Shown: positions 8,054 through 16,855, numbered from the stretch's first letter. The stretch: DNA of 64,000 nt from Nitrospira sp. (GCA_030123625.1 CP126121.1:1342179-1406178), one strand, 5' to 3'. Translations and numbers: made by a program. The notes: generated by a model not told the origin, from the sequence alone.

Positions 8054-11000
8054 CGGCTGTCCAATTCGTCCATCTCCATGTCCATTCGGATTATTCGCCG
8101 ATGCGCGGCGTGTCGTCGCTGGAAGAGCTCTGCGCCTTGGCGCGGGGGCAAGGATCGCCGGCCATGGCCTTGACCGATACGAACGGATTGTATGGAGCGA
8201 TCCGATTTGTCGAACATGCGAAGCAACTGGGGCTCCGGCCGATTCTCGGCGCTGAGCTGACCGGTGCCGATCATCGGGCGGTTTTACTGGCCAAAACACC
8301 GGACGGGTATGCCAACCTCTGCCGTGTGCTGTCGGAAAGGCATTGCAATCCCTCGTTCGATGTCCTCGCGTCAGTCTCACGCTATCGTGACGGTCTCATC
8401 GTCCTCACGGACGACGAAGCGGCGCTCATGGCCTGGGCCAAAGACGCGCGGCAAGACCTCTACGTCGAATTGACACCGGGGCCGGCTCTGCATGATGCGC
8501 TCCTCTTGAGCCGCCGAATCAATCTCCCACCTGTCGCTACCAATCGTGTGTACTTTTCTCAGGCGAATGACTTTGCGACGCATCGTCTGCTGCGTACCAT
8601 CGCCCTCAACACGACGCTCTCGCGCCTGCCGAAAGAAGCTTGTTGCTCGCCTAGCCAATGGCTGGTGCCGCCGGCGCGTATGGCATCTCAGTTTCCTCAC
8701 GTTCCGGAGGCACTCGAAAATACCATCCGCATTGCCGAAGCTTGTCACAGCGACTGGCGTTTCGGCGAGGCAATCTTTCCGGCCTTTCGCCGGCTGACCG
8801 ATGAAGAAGCGTTTTTGACACTAAAAGACAAAACCTATGCCGGCGCACTGAATCGGTATGGGGCCATCTCACAAGAAGTCCGTGACCGGATTGAAAAAGA
8901 GCTGGCGATCATCCGAGAAAAACGCTTCGCTCACTATTTCCTTGTCGTGGAGGAGATTGTTACGGCATTAAAACGAACCACCTGTGGACGCGGTTCAGTC
9001 GCAGCTTCAATCGTTTCGTACTGTCTCAACATCACCCATGTCGATCCGATCAAGCATCACCTCTTCTTCGAACGATTTCTCAATCCCGGTCGGAAAGACC
9101 CACCGGACATCGATATCGATTTTGCATGGGACGAGCGCGACGACATTTTGCGATGGGTATTCGAACAATACGGCGAGCGCCAGGCCGCCATGGTGGCGAA
9201 TCACAACAGCCTCGACTTCCGGGCGGCCATTCGTGAAGTCGCCAAGGTATACGGCATGCCGGCTGAAGAAATCAGCAGGATGTCTTCGCTCGTTGTGCGT
9301 CAAAAAGATCTTCTTGGATTTTCAACTCCACCAACCAACGAGCAATGGCTCTCTCGGCTGTCACACATCCTACGATTGAAAGCTCCCTGGCCTGAGATTC
9401 TTGCCCAGGCGCTGAAAGCACAAAACCATTTCCGCCATCTCTCCATGCACTGCGGTGGAGTCGTCATCGTACCGGATGAAATCCGGCGCTACGTGCCGGT
9501 GCAATATACGGCTAAGGGCTTACCGGTCATCCAGTGGGAAAAGGACCAGACAGAGGACGCGGGGCTCGTGAAGATCGATATCTTGGGCAACCGGTCGCTC
9601 GCCGTGATTCGAAATGCTTTGGCGGCCATCGCCAAACATACGGGCTGGACGATCGACTACGAGACCTGGGATCCGCTCAACGACACCGCCACACAAAACA
9701 CGATCCGATGCGGCGACACGATCGGCTGCTTCTACATCGAATCGCCCGCCACGCGCCTCTTGCTGAGAAAACTGTGGATCGGCATGCCGCCGCACCGCCG
9801 CGCGGAGGCCAATGTCTTCGACTATCTCGTCATGGTTTCGTCCCTGGTCAGACCTGCGACCAATCCCTTCGTCGAAGACTTCATCCGAATGGCCCAAAAA
9901 GACTCATGCGTACACTGGCATGACAAGTTAGAGGACATTTTGAAGGAAACACACGGCATCATGACCTACCAGGAAGACGTCTCGAAGGTTGCGATGGAAC
10001 TGGCGGACTTTTCCATCGATGATGCCGACCAGCTCCGAAAAGTGCTGAGCAAGAAGCACAAGGCCAAGCAGCTGCAGGATTACCGTATCCAATTTTTTAA
10101 CGGCGCCAAAAAGAACGGTGCGTCACGGGAAATAATCGACCAACTCTGGCAGATGATTATGAGTTTCGCTGGCTACAGTTTTTGCAAGCCTCATTCGGCC
10201 AGCTATGCGCAGGTGTCGTTCAAGTCCGCCTATCTCCGCACTCACTATCCGGCGGAATTCATCGCCGCGGTCATCAGCAACGAAGGGGGATTTTACTCGA
10301 CGTTCGCGTACATCTCCGAAGCGCGGCGCATGGGACTGGCCATCCTTCTGCCGGATATCAACGAGAGCGATTGGGCCTACCGCGGCGAAGGGGAGCGGCT
10401 TCGGATGGGTTTGATGCAGGTGAAGACAATCCCGGAAGCACTCGGCGTGAGGATCGTCGAAGAACGCACGCAGCATGGTCCGTATCGGTCATTTCAGGAC
10501 TTTCTTCGGCGTGTAAAACCGGAGTCGTCCCATGCCAGGGCATTGGTCCGTGCCGGCTGCTGCGACTCCATCGCCGGCGAGCTGACAAGGCCGGCCTTGA
10601 TGTGGCGGCTATATGTGGGGAGCGATGTCGCCTCAAGTCCCTTACCGATTCCGAACGACTATTCAGCCGCTCAGAAGCGAGCCCATGAGATCGAGTCGTT
10701 TGGCTTTCTGGCCAGCCGTCATCCTCTGACTCTCTACCGCAAGCAGATCGAACGGCTCCGACCGGTGCCGGCCTCCCAGATGCATTGCTACGTCGGTCGG
10801 CGCATCATCATGGTCGGTGTGCTGATCACGGAAAAGACAGCTGAGACCAAACATGGCCAAGCCATGGAATTCATCACTCTGGAAGACATGACAGCCCTTT
10901 ACGACGCCACGCTGTTTCCCGAGGTCTATCGTCGCTGCTGCCATCTGCTCTCACCCAATCGCCCGTACGTGGTCCGGGGGTCGGTAGAAGAAACATTCGG

Positions 11001-11151
11001 TGTCGTTACCCTGACTGCGTTAGATCTGCAAGTGCTGGAACCAACGATGGACGAGGGAAATCACTCGCTGCCCAACTGGCAAGAATCGCGGTATGGTAAA
11101 CTATGCGTCGCCCCGTCCGATCCGCCGCTCAATTCCTTCCCCCCCGCTTGA
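8050..11151 (+). CDS. dnaE2: Error-prone DNA polymerase III alpha subunit, DnaE2 type
   Basis: The roughly 1033-residue protein begins with a PHP domain (HLHVHSDYSPMRG, residues 8-20; TDTNGLYG). It continues with the C-family polymerase core, including GRGSVAASIVSYCLNITHVDP and the catalytic PPDIDIDF around 351-357. The helix-hairpin-helix and OB parts follow. The start is the ATG overlapping the upstream stop; a longer open frame upstream only shadows the imuB-like gene. DnaE2 works with ImuB in damage-induced mutagenesis and translesion synthesis, as known for Mycobacterium and Caulobacter. The position directly after an ImuB-like gene supports DnaE2 rather than the replicative DnaE1. The next gene overlaps its 3' end by 49 nt. 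Confidence 0.9.
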   Translation: MTAVQFVHLHVHSDYSPMRGVSSLEELCALARGQGSPAMALTDTNGLYGAIRFVEHAKQLGLRPILGAELTGADHRAVLLAKTPDGYANLCRVLSERHCNPSFDVLASVSRYRDGLIVLTDDEAALMAWAKDARQDLYVELTPGPALHDALLLSRRINLPPVATNRVYFSQANDFATHRLLRTIALNTTLSRLPKEACCSPSQWLVPPARMASQFPHVPEALENTIRIAEACHSDWRFGEAIFPAFRRLTDEEAFLTLKDKTYAGALNRYGAISQEVRDRIEKELAIIREKRFAHYFLVVEEIVTALKRTTCGRGSVAASIVSYCLNITHVDPIKHHLFFERFLNPGRKDPPDIDIDFAWDERDDILRWVFEQYGERQAAMVANHNSLDFRAAIREVAKVYGMPAEEISRMSSLVVRQKDLLGFSTPPTNEQWLSRLSHILRLKAPWPEILAQALKAQNHFRHLSMHCGGVVIVPDEIRRYVPVQYTAKGLPVIQWEKDQTEDAGLVKIDILGNRSLAVIRNALAAIAKHTGWTIDYETWDPLNDTATQNTIRCGDTIGCFYIESPATRLLLRKLWIGMPPHRRAEANVFDYLVMVSSLVRPATNPFVEDFIRMAQKDSCVHWHDKLEDILKETHGIMTYQEDVSKVAMELADFSIDDADQLRKVLSKKHKAKQLQDYRIQFFNGAKKNGASREIIDQLWQMIMSFAGYSFCKPHSASYAQVSFKSAYLRTHYPAEFIAAVISNEGGFYSTFAYISEARRMGLAILLPDINESDWAYRGEGERLRMGLMQVKTIPEALGVRIVEERTQHGPYRSFQDFLRRVKPESSHARALVRAGCCDSIAGELTRPALMWRLYVGSDVASSPLPIPNDYSAAQKRAHEIESFGFLASRHPLTLYRKQIERLRPVPASQMHCYVGRRIIMVGVLITEKTAETKHGQAMEFITLEDMTALYDATLFPEVYRRCCHLLSPNRPYVVRGSVEETFGVVTLTALDLQVLEPTMDEGNHSLPNWQESRYGKLCVAPSDPPLNSFPPA

Positions 11152-11744
11152 CAATCCCTGCGTTGCAGGAGACTGCCGCCTCTTGTACCGGATGCGATCT
11201 GTACCAACGAGCCACTCAAACAGTGTTTGGAGAAGGCTCAACCCATGCGACGATCATGTTCGTCGGCGAGCAGCCTGGCGACCAGGAGGACCGGGCCGGA
11301 CATCCTTTTGTCGGACCAGCCGGTAAAATCTTGGACAAGGCGTTGGCTGAAGCGGGAATTGAGCGGCAGAGCGTGTATGTCACGAATGCCGTGAAGCATT
11401 TCAAATGGGAACCACAAGGCAAGCGCCGTAAGCACAAGAAACCGTCGGCCTCCGAAATCGCCGCCTGTCGTCCATGGCTTGAAGCGGAAGTGCAAGCGGT
11501 CAAGCCACAAGTGATCGCATGTCTCGGCGTGACGGCAGCCCAGTCGGCTTTTAAAAAGACTATCCGTCTGAATGACCTGCGAGGGCGGCCTTGGAGCACA
11601 CCTATCGCTCCGAACGTCTTTGTGACTGTTCACCCATCGGCAATTCTTCGACATCCGGAAGCAGCACAGCGCGAAGAGGAATATCATCGCTTCGTCGAGG
11701 ATCTGAAACGAATCAAGCAATTTCTCCAGGCACAGGCGGCTTAA
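11103..11744 (+). CDS. udgX: UdgX-type uracil-DNA glycosylase
   Basis: The 213-residue protein is a family 4-like uracil-DNA glycosylase with GEQPGDQEDRAGHPFVGPAGK (residues 55-75) and the C-terminal VHPSAILR motif. Fe-S ligand candidates are Cys28 and Cys31 (CTGC), Cys122 and Cys140. A KRRKH loop at 107-111 matches the KRRIH loop that defines UdgX, in which the His attacks the abasic sugar and leaves the enzyme covalently bound to the DNA. Here the fourth loop residue is Lys instead of Ile and the His (111) is kept. The gene overlaps dnaE2 by 49 nt and its stop is coupled to the next start, so it belongs to the mutagenesis cassette. Confidence 0.88.
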   Translation: MRRPVRSAAQFLPPRLTIPALQETAASCTGCDLYQRATQTVFGEGSTHATIMFVGEQPGDQEDRAGHPFVGPAGKILDKALAEAGIERQSVYVTNAVKHFKWEPQGKRRKHKKPSASEIAACRPWLEAEVQAVKPQVIACLGVTAAQSAFKKTIRLNDLRGRPWSTPIAPNVFVTVHPSAILRHPEAAQREEEYHRFVEDLKRIKQFLQAQAA

Positions 11745-12319
11745 TGACGTCGCGCCAACCGGATCGCACTCAGACCTGCCTGCTCATCATCGACATGATC
11801 AACGAGTTCACGTTCGACGGCGCCGAGAAACTCTTCCCAGCCATCGAACAGACGGCAGCAACCATCGCGACACTCAAGCAACGCGCCAAATCAGTTGGGT
11901 TGCCAGTCTTGTATGTGAACGACAACTTCGGCAAGTGGCGTTCGGATTTCAAAACGCTCGTGGACCGGTGTTTGGAGAGCGATTGTCGAGGGAAGCGGAT
12001 TGCGGAAATCTTAAGGCCGGAGGAAAACGACTACTTCGTCCTGAAGCCCAAGCACTCAGGATTTTATGCGACGCCGTTGGAGCTGTTACTCCGCCATCTC
12101 AACATCCAAAGAGTCGTCCTGACCGGTGTCGCAGGTGACAACTGTGTGCTTTTCACTGCCGCCGATGCCTATATGCGCAACTTCGATGTGGTCGTGCCGG
12201 CAGACTGCACCGTATCCATCAATCCCGATGCCAACCGTTCCGCGCTGGAGCACATGCGTCACACCTTGAAGGCCGATACGGCTCCATCCAAAATGATCAT
12301 GGATAAATTGACCGCATAA
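11744..12319 (+). CDS. Isochorismatase-family cysteine hydrolase
   Basis: The 191-residue protein has the cysteine-hydrolase triad pattern: Asp17 in LLIIDMINEF, Lys101 in VLKPKHSGFYATPLE and the nucleophile Cys134 in GVAGDNCVLFTA. Family members hydrolyse amide bonds (nicotinamidase, biuret hydrolase and others) or isochorismate. The substrate cannot be told from sequence. The start is the ATG that overlaps the udgX stop by one base (TAATG), giving tight coupling to the DNA-repair genes. A longer open frame from 11591 is only a shadow of udgX. A role in nucleotide-base or NAD salvage after damage is speculation. Confidence 0.88.
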   Translation: MTSRQPDRTQTCLLIIDMINEFTFDGAEKLFPAIEQTAATIATLKQRAKSVGLPVLYVNDNFGKWRSDFKTLVDRCLESDCRGKRIAEILRPEENDYFVLKPKHSGFYATPLELLLRHLNIQRVVLTGVAGDNCVLFTAADAYMRNFDVVVPADCTVSINPDANRSALEHMRHTLKADTAPSKMIMDKLTA

Positions 12320-12400
12320 GAAGCTGTGCGCAAATTGGCTGAAGAACCGTGTCACGCCGCTCGTGCCTCAATGCACCGCGATGCACATAGAAAGCCCGCA

Positions 12401-12949
12401 ATGGACAATACAAGTTCCGGATCTGCGGCTTTTACACGGAATCAGAAGTTGCCGGAACGACAGGTGAGGTCCTTCCCTCGAACAGCCCCATGTTGGTGTC
12501 CATTACAAGAGGGCGGAGTCCGAACGGACGACGAGCACTTTGAGACACTGACGGCAGCCGTGTTTTGTGCGAGATTCAGGCCGGATATCGTCCGTAGCAG
12601 GTGGAGAGCTATTCGACGGTGTTTCGCCTATTTCAATCTGGCTGTGGTCGCCTCTTGGCCGGAGCATGAAATCGAACGGTTAATGCAGCAGCCGGGAATC
12701 ATTCGAAACCGCAAGAAGATTGTTGCTACGTTGCGGAACGCAGGTGAGCTGATGAGACTACGGAGGCATTACGGAAGCGTGCAGGCATACTTGAGGTGCG
12801 CTCAAGGGAGCCGCTCGGGCTTGGTGCAGGCGGTCGATCGTTGGGCGCATTATATCGGTGCTCCTTCGATTCGGTGTTATCTCGCCTGCGCCGGGCTCGA
12901 TCCGGACAACGCAAAAAGGAACGGTATCACCGTGAAAGCGGCCAAATGA
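12401..12949 (+). CDS. Divergent Tag-like (DNA-3-methyladenine glycosylase I fold) protein
   Basis: The stretch from EHFETL to the IIRNRKKIVATLRNA segment aligns without gaps to E. coli Tag (LFEMICLEGQQAGLSW through AGIIRNRGKIQAIIGNA). The catalytic Glu of the LEGQQ motif is Ala here, the base-stacking Trp of LSW is Pro, and the C-terminal zinc ligands (His-x3-Cys) are missing. The protein therefore has the HhH-GPD helix pattern but probably not classical 3-methyladenine glycosylase activity. The frame is open from a GTG at 12326. I use the ATG at 12401, but the ATG at 12371 is also possible and no strong Shine-Dalgarno decides. It follows the repair cassette on the same strand. Confidence 0.7.
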   Translation: MDNTSSGSAAFTRNQKLPERQVRSFPRTAPCWCPLQEGGVRTDDEHFETLTAAVFCARFRPDIVRSRWRAIRRCFAYFNLAVVASWPEHEIERLMQQPGIIRNRKKIVATLRNAGELMRLRRHYGSVQAYLRCAQGSRSGLVQAVDRWAHYIGAPSIRCYLACAGLDPDNAKRNGITVKAAK

Positions 12950-13178
12950 GAGTCTATGAGACCTCGAGAACATTACGATCGACTGCTGACAACGAGCGGC
13001 CTCCGCTGCGGCGTAGATCTCGGTGATCCGCCGCCCTCGAGGTGCCCAAAGCGTCTCGAAGAAAACTGCATTTCGGCGGAGACACCGTCTCACTGACCGG
13101 CAAGACGCATAATTACATCAACGGCGAAGTGACGAAGACACTGGGTCTCATTTGGAACAGCAATCACCCGGACGCGGG

Positions 13179-14549
13179 TTATGAAGTCACGTACTCTCTT
13201 CCAGCCTCGAACTCGCCGCGCGAATTCGACTCAGCGGGCAGGAACGGAATCCAGAAGAACGCGGCCAGCGTGACGGCGGCGGCGAGAATGATTAACGGCC
13301 TGAGTTGGTGGTCGAAGATGCTCTCGTACAAATGGCCGCCGATCATCGCGGAGAGATGGGTGGTGACACTATGGATCGCCATGAGCGAGGCGAAGGCGAA
13401 CCCCGCGGCCTGCGGAGGACAGACCGAGGCCGCAAGGCTGAACAGTGTGAGGAGTGCGATCATGCTCACGATGCCCCCGAAGAAGTACAACACGACGGCG
13501 GTGCTTCCGTTCAGCCATAAGTACCCCAGCGCTAAGATGGTGTTTAGCGCGATGCTGAGAGCCACCAGATGTTGAGTGGAGAGACGGTCGGCTAGATAGC
13601 GGCGGTAGATCAAGGCGCCGAGCACCGCGCCGATCGAGCCGATCGAGACCAGCTGTCCGATAAAATACTGATCGAATCGCAAATGGTCGGTCAGATGGTA
13701 ATACAGCGGAGTGCTGAAATTGGGAATGAGATTCCAGAAGGCCAAGAAGCCGGCCACGGTCCAGAGCGCTCTCGACTTCAACGCGGTGCCGATCTTCCAG
13801 GCGGTCCTCCGCATCCGTGCCGGGTCGAGCGCCACTTTGTCTTCCTTCACCAGGAATAGGGCGGCGAGCATTACGGCAGCCGGAGCACCGATTACGATCA
13901 TCGCCGCCGTGTGGACGGCCTCTGCAGGATCGAGCGCCTGGCTGAGCCAACCGCCGAGCAAGGCGGCCATGATCGCCGCGACATTCAACCAGAGCCACTG
14001 CTGGCCTTGAAATTGTTTCACCCGCCCAAGGCGAAGGCCCTGTTCCACCATCAATGCATCCACAACTACGTCGGTCGCCGCGATGCCCAGCGTGGCGACG
14101 AGCAAAGCCCATACCATGACATCCGGCGACGCACATTGGATGAGCCCGAGAAGTCCGATCGTAGCGAAGCCGGCCGTCACCATGAGGTATGTTTTTCTGC
14201 GATAGCCCCACAGCGGGACAAGATCAGTGAGCAGTCCGTATAGCGGTTTGATCATCCACGGTAGAGCGGCCACGGCCGCGAACACCGTCACGGTGTTCGC
14301 GGCCATACCTTGCGACTTCAAATAATAGGTGAAGGGCTGAGCGAGCAGACCGCACAAGAGGCCTTGGGCAAAATAGACGAGCCCGAAGAACACCATCAGA
14401 CCGCGCTCGATCGAACCCTCGGTGAGCTGGACTTTCCACGATCGAGCGAGCATAGATGGAGTCTGTCCCGTGGGGGGCCCTGCGGTACACTCGGCAAAGC
14501 CCTGATCGTCCTCTTGCCGATTTTTTCCTGAGCGATCATTCAGGCTCAC
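13179..14549 (-). CDS. BT1/folate-biopterin transporter family membrane protein (MFS)
   Basis: The 456-residue protein has about 12 hydrophobic segments. Near residues 75-120 it carries the BT1-family signature, with PFTYYLKSQG, LPWMIKPLYGLLTDLVPLWG and YRRKTYL. BT1 proteins form an MFS-related family that includes folate and biopterin transporters of trypanosomatids and plants. The bacterial substrate is unknown. About 230 nt downstream, before the Tag-like gene, carry no gene I can recognise. The N-terminal 45 residues are polar and the true start may be later, for example the Met at residue 33. Confidence 0.8.
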   Translation of the reverse strand: MSLNDRSGKNRQEDDQGFAECTAGPPTGQTPSMLARSWKVQLTEGSIERGLMVFFGLVYFAQGLLCGLLAQPFTYYLKSQGMAANTVTVFAAVAALPWMIKPLYGLLTDLVPLWGYRRKTYLMVTAGFATIGLLGLIQCASPDVMVWALLVATLGIAATDVVVDALMVEQGLRLGRVKQFQGQQWLWLNVAAIMAALLGGWLSQALDPAEAVHTAAMIVIGAPAAVMLAALFLVKEDKVALDPARMRRTAWKIGTALKSRALWTVAGFLAFWNLIPNFSTPLYYHLTDHLRFDQYFIGQLVSIGSIGAVLGALIYRRYLADRLSTQHLVALSIALNTILALGYLWLNGSTAVVLYFFGGIVSMIALLTLFSLAASVCPPQAAGFAFASLMAIHSVTTHLSAMIGGHLYESIFDHQLRPLIILAAAVTLAAFFWIPFLPAESNSRGEFEAGREYVTS

Positions 14550-14619
14550 GTCGCTTTCATCGAAAAGCTGGAATACTATTCACCTTTCCCTGAAACGACT
14601 CCGGAGCGCCTGTACGGCT

Positions 14620-14649
14620 TTGACAAGCACGACGATCCTTGGGTTTAAT
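14620..14649 (+). promoter_or_regulatory. Putative sigma70 promoter of the membrane protein gene
   Basis: TTGACA (14620-14625), an 18-nt spacer and TTTAAT (14644-14649) lie 54 nt upstream of the ATG at 14703. Confidence 0.55.
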
Positions 14650-14702
14650 GAGGGTTGATTGAGGGAAACCTGGCGATTCAGCGATCGAAGCGGAAGGTGT
14701 CA

Positions 14703-15401
14703 ATGCTCGTACGTACCGTAAGGATGCTCGCGTGGGTTTGGCTCATTGCAGCCTGTTCTTTGATTCTGATTGGTCATGCGTCGACGTGGTATCGAGGAGG
14801 ATCCGCCGCCCTTAGGGAGCTGTTTGGTCCGTATATTATTACAAACAGTATCGCCGTAAGTTTGGCTCTCGCTCCGGCTTTCTTTCTTTCCAGGTTAGCG
14901 AGAGGACTTCAAGAGAAGAATCGAGGCAAGATTCTTCTTTCAGCGGCGGCGCTTGTTGTCAGTGTGGCTGCCCTTGCACTTATGGTCTTACTGCCCGTAA
15001 CGCTAGAAGGGAATAAGTCACAACATGCCGAGGAGGAGAACGGCAAGGCGAGGGAATATCAAGCTCAGTCGATTCGCGTGAAAGACCGGAGTGCTGCCAT
15101 GTATCAGTACAAGGATCATTCACTGACCGGCCCAATGGGAAACGAGGAGATACCGGAATCGATTCAGATTGGCGACGTGGTTACGGTCAATGGCAAGACG
15201 ATTCGAGCGCAGCACATTCTCGTCAAAGAAATCCTGTCTGACATTCGTTATGGCGGACAAGTCCTCGGCAAGACGGGGGATACTCAGTGTGTCATTACAG
15301 AGTCGCCGGAGAACTTCCCGTCCGCTGATAAAAGCGCCGCGCGTGACCGTTTATGGATTGTGGTGGAGAAGTGCGACCCAATCACTGTTGCAATCCCTTA
15401 G
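14703..15401 (+). CDS. Hypothetical membrane protein with periplasmic/soluble C-terminus
   Basis: I do not recognise a family. The 232-residue protein has three hydrophobic segments at about 8-26, 44-64 and 75-97, followed by a polar domain of about 135 residues. This domain contains the beta-rich stretch IQIGDVVTVNGKTIRAQHILVKEI and a conserved-looking GDTQCVI. The ATG at 14703 is preceded by GGAAGG with good spacing and is chosen over the TTG at 14655. A promoter is visible upstream. The gene stands alone between a transporter and a toxin-antitoxin locus. Confidence 0.7.
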   Translation: MLVRTVRMLAWVWLIAACSLILIGHASTWYRGGSAALRELFGPYIITNSIAVSLALAPAFFLSRLARGLQEKNRGKILLSAAALVVSVAALALMVLLPVTLEGNKSQHAEEENGKAREYQAQSIRVKDRSAAMYQYKDHSLTGPMGNEEIPESIQIGDVVTVNGKTIRAQHILVKEILSDIRYGGQVLGKTGDTQCVITESPENFPSADKSAARDRLWIVVEKCDPITVAIP

Positions 15402-15463
15402 GATGTCCGACACCTCGATGGTCAACCGCTTGAACGAACGGAAATCGGCCGCAAATGCTGCGG

Positions 15464-15803
15464 TCATCGCTCGGGTGGAACGATTTTCTCGAGATCTTCG
15501 ATCAATGGCTGGAGCTCCTGAGTCACTGAGTCCCAGCGATGTCTTCGTCTACGTTCATATAGTCGTGCACGATCTTGCTCCGCATACCTGCGATGGCATC
15601 CCACGAAATGTGTGGGTGCCGCTCTCGGAATTGCGGCGAAACCCGGCGAGCGGCTTCGCCGATCACTTGGATGAGATGTGTACGTGCTAAGCGGAGAGCA
15701 AGATCATTGTCGTAATCATGGCGGGTCTTTCCACGAGCCAATGAGAGTGCATCATGCGCCTTGTCCAGCATATGCCGACATAGACCATCTCATCTTTCGG
15801 CAT
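15464..15803 (-). pseudogene. hepT: HepT-like (DUF86) toxin, broken by two frameshifts
   Basis: The conceptual gene starts at ATG 15803 (MPKDEMVYVG) inside the end of the antitoxin gene. A missing base at about 15774 shifts the frame to HMLDKAHDALSLARGK. A second missing base at about 15535 shifts it again to WDSVTQELQPLIEDLEKIVPPER, ending at a TGA at 15464. Joined, the three frames match HepT end to end, including the catalytic RX4HXY motif (RSKIVHDY). HepT is an RNase toxin of the type VII HepT/MntA system and is inactivated by AMPylation. The 82-residue open frame left at 15523-15771 lacks both ends. Either the toxin has decayed or the sequence has two single-base errors. Confidence 0.85.
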
Positions 15804-16101
15804 ACTGAATCTCGGCGTTGGCCAGCACTTGATCGCGAATTCGGCGGTTCAGGAATTTTTCTGTGACTAGATCGACTTTTCGTCCGCCCAACAAAGAGGA
15901 CAACTCCATTTCCATTTTCATGAGGCCGATAAAACCCGGCCCATGGCCCGGCTCAAACTCCACCAAGACGTCTACATCGCTGTCCGGCCGGTAGTCGTCC
16001 CTGAGCACTGAACCAAACAGGGAGAGTTTCCGAATGTGATGACGGCGGGAGAATTCCGCTATCTGCTCCTTGGAAATGTCGATGTGACCTTTGCTAACCA
16101 T
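15790..16101 (-). CDS. mntA: MntA-like nucleotidyltransferase antitoxin
   Basis: The 103-residue protein has the minimal nucleotidyltransferase motif GSVLRDDYRPDSDVDVLVEF (G-S-x10-D-x-D), as in MntA antitoxins that AMPylate HepT. The third acidic residue lies in the strand KVDLVTE. An N-terminal helix and length are normal. It overlaps the conceptual start of hepT by 14 nt, the usual operon arrangement. It appears intact while its partner is broken, so its present role is unclear. Confidence 0.88.
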   Translation of the reverse strand: MVSKGHIDISKEQIAEFSRRHHIRKLSLFGSVLRDDYRPDSDVDVLVEFEPGHGPGFIGLMKMEMELSSLLGGRKVDLVTEKFLNRRIRDQVLANAEIQYAER

Positions 16102-16261
16102 TGCCGACCATCATTTTTCTCTCAATGGCTTCGATCATTGCCTTGAAATTGGCCCGATTGTTATGCACTCCCACGACGGGATTATCCTACGCCTCCTTAC
16201 TGTGGTCAAGAAACCACTAGCTCCGGCAACAATCGAAGTTGATGACCGCTCGCTGTTGCAC

Positions 16262-16665
16262 TTAAACCCCGACTGCCATACGGACAGGATGGACGGTTTC
16301 CTGAATGCCATACGGTCCTCTCAAATCCACCTGCTCCGGATCGACATACGTCCCAAACAACCGATCCCCCACGGTAAACAGGACCTCAAAATTTTCCCCG
16401 GCCCTCCCGATCTCTCTCAAGTGATGCACGCGATGATACCGACGCCAGTAGGAGTAGTGAGGAAACGGGATTCGATCCGTCAGTTGTGCGGCAAAGACGA
16501 AGAAAACTGGTACGTGGTGAGGGCTGCCACATCCGGCAGGAATACCTGGAGATAGGGGACCGGACGTGTGGGCCACCAATACTCCGCTGCGAAAAAGACC
16601 AGGCCAATTCCCCAATAAATGGCGATCCCTTCCCACGCAAACGCACTAACAAGCGAGTCGAGCAT
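16262..16665 (-). pseudogene. Remnant of a fatty-acid hydroxylase / sterol desaturase family gene
   Basis: The N-terminal part starts at ATG 16665 (MLDSLVSAFAWEGIAIYWG) and runs to about LPDVAALTTYQ. A frameshift in the TTTT run near 16510 leads into FFVFAAQLTDRIPFPHY, which joins directly to WRRYHRVHHLREIG and the C-terminal DRLFGTYVDPEQVDLRGPYG. The C-terminal pattern, with HRVHH followed by DRLFGTY, is that of the membrane di-iron hydroxylase family. The middle, with two of the three His boxes, is missing. The gene is thus both internally deleted and frameshifted. The flanking stretches 16102-16261 and 16666-16855 hold nothing I can recognise. Confidence 0.7.
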
Positions 16666-16855
16666 TGTTATAACCTAGGAGAGGTGACTTAGAGTTAACT
16701 TAAAGGGCGAGGCAAGAAGATCGCCTATCTTGAAGGCGCCGATCAAGTCAGCACCGTACTGCGGCTCTTGTCAGTTGATGAGAGACTGATGTGCGATGAT
16801 CGTGAGCTTCCGTCGTCAACTGTCAGAATGTTAGTCAGAAGAATTATGCGGGAGG

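Noticed and set aside
13369-14211. A 280-residue open frame in another minus frame
   Set aside because: It lies inside the BT1-family transporter gene and is rich in Arg, Gly and His without motif.
15523-15771. An intact 82-residue HepT protein
   Set aside because: It lacks the normal N- and C-terminal parts, which are present in neighbouring frames, so it is better seen as part of a broken gene.
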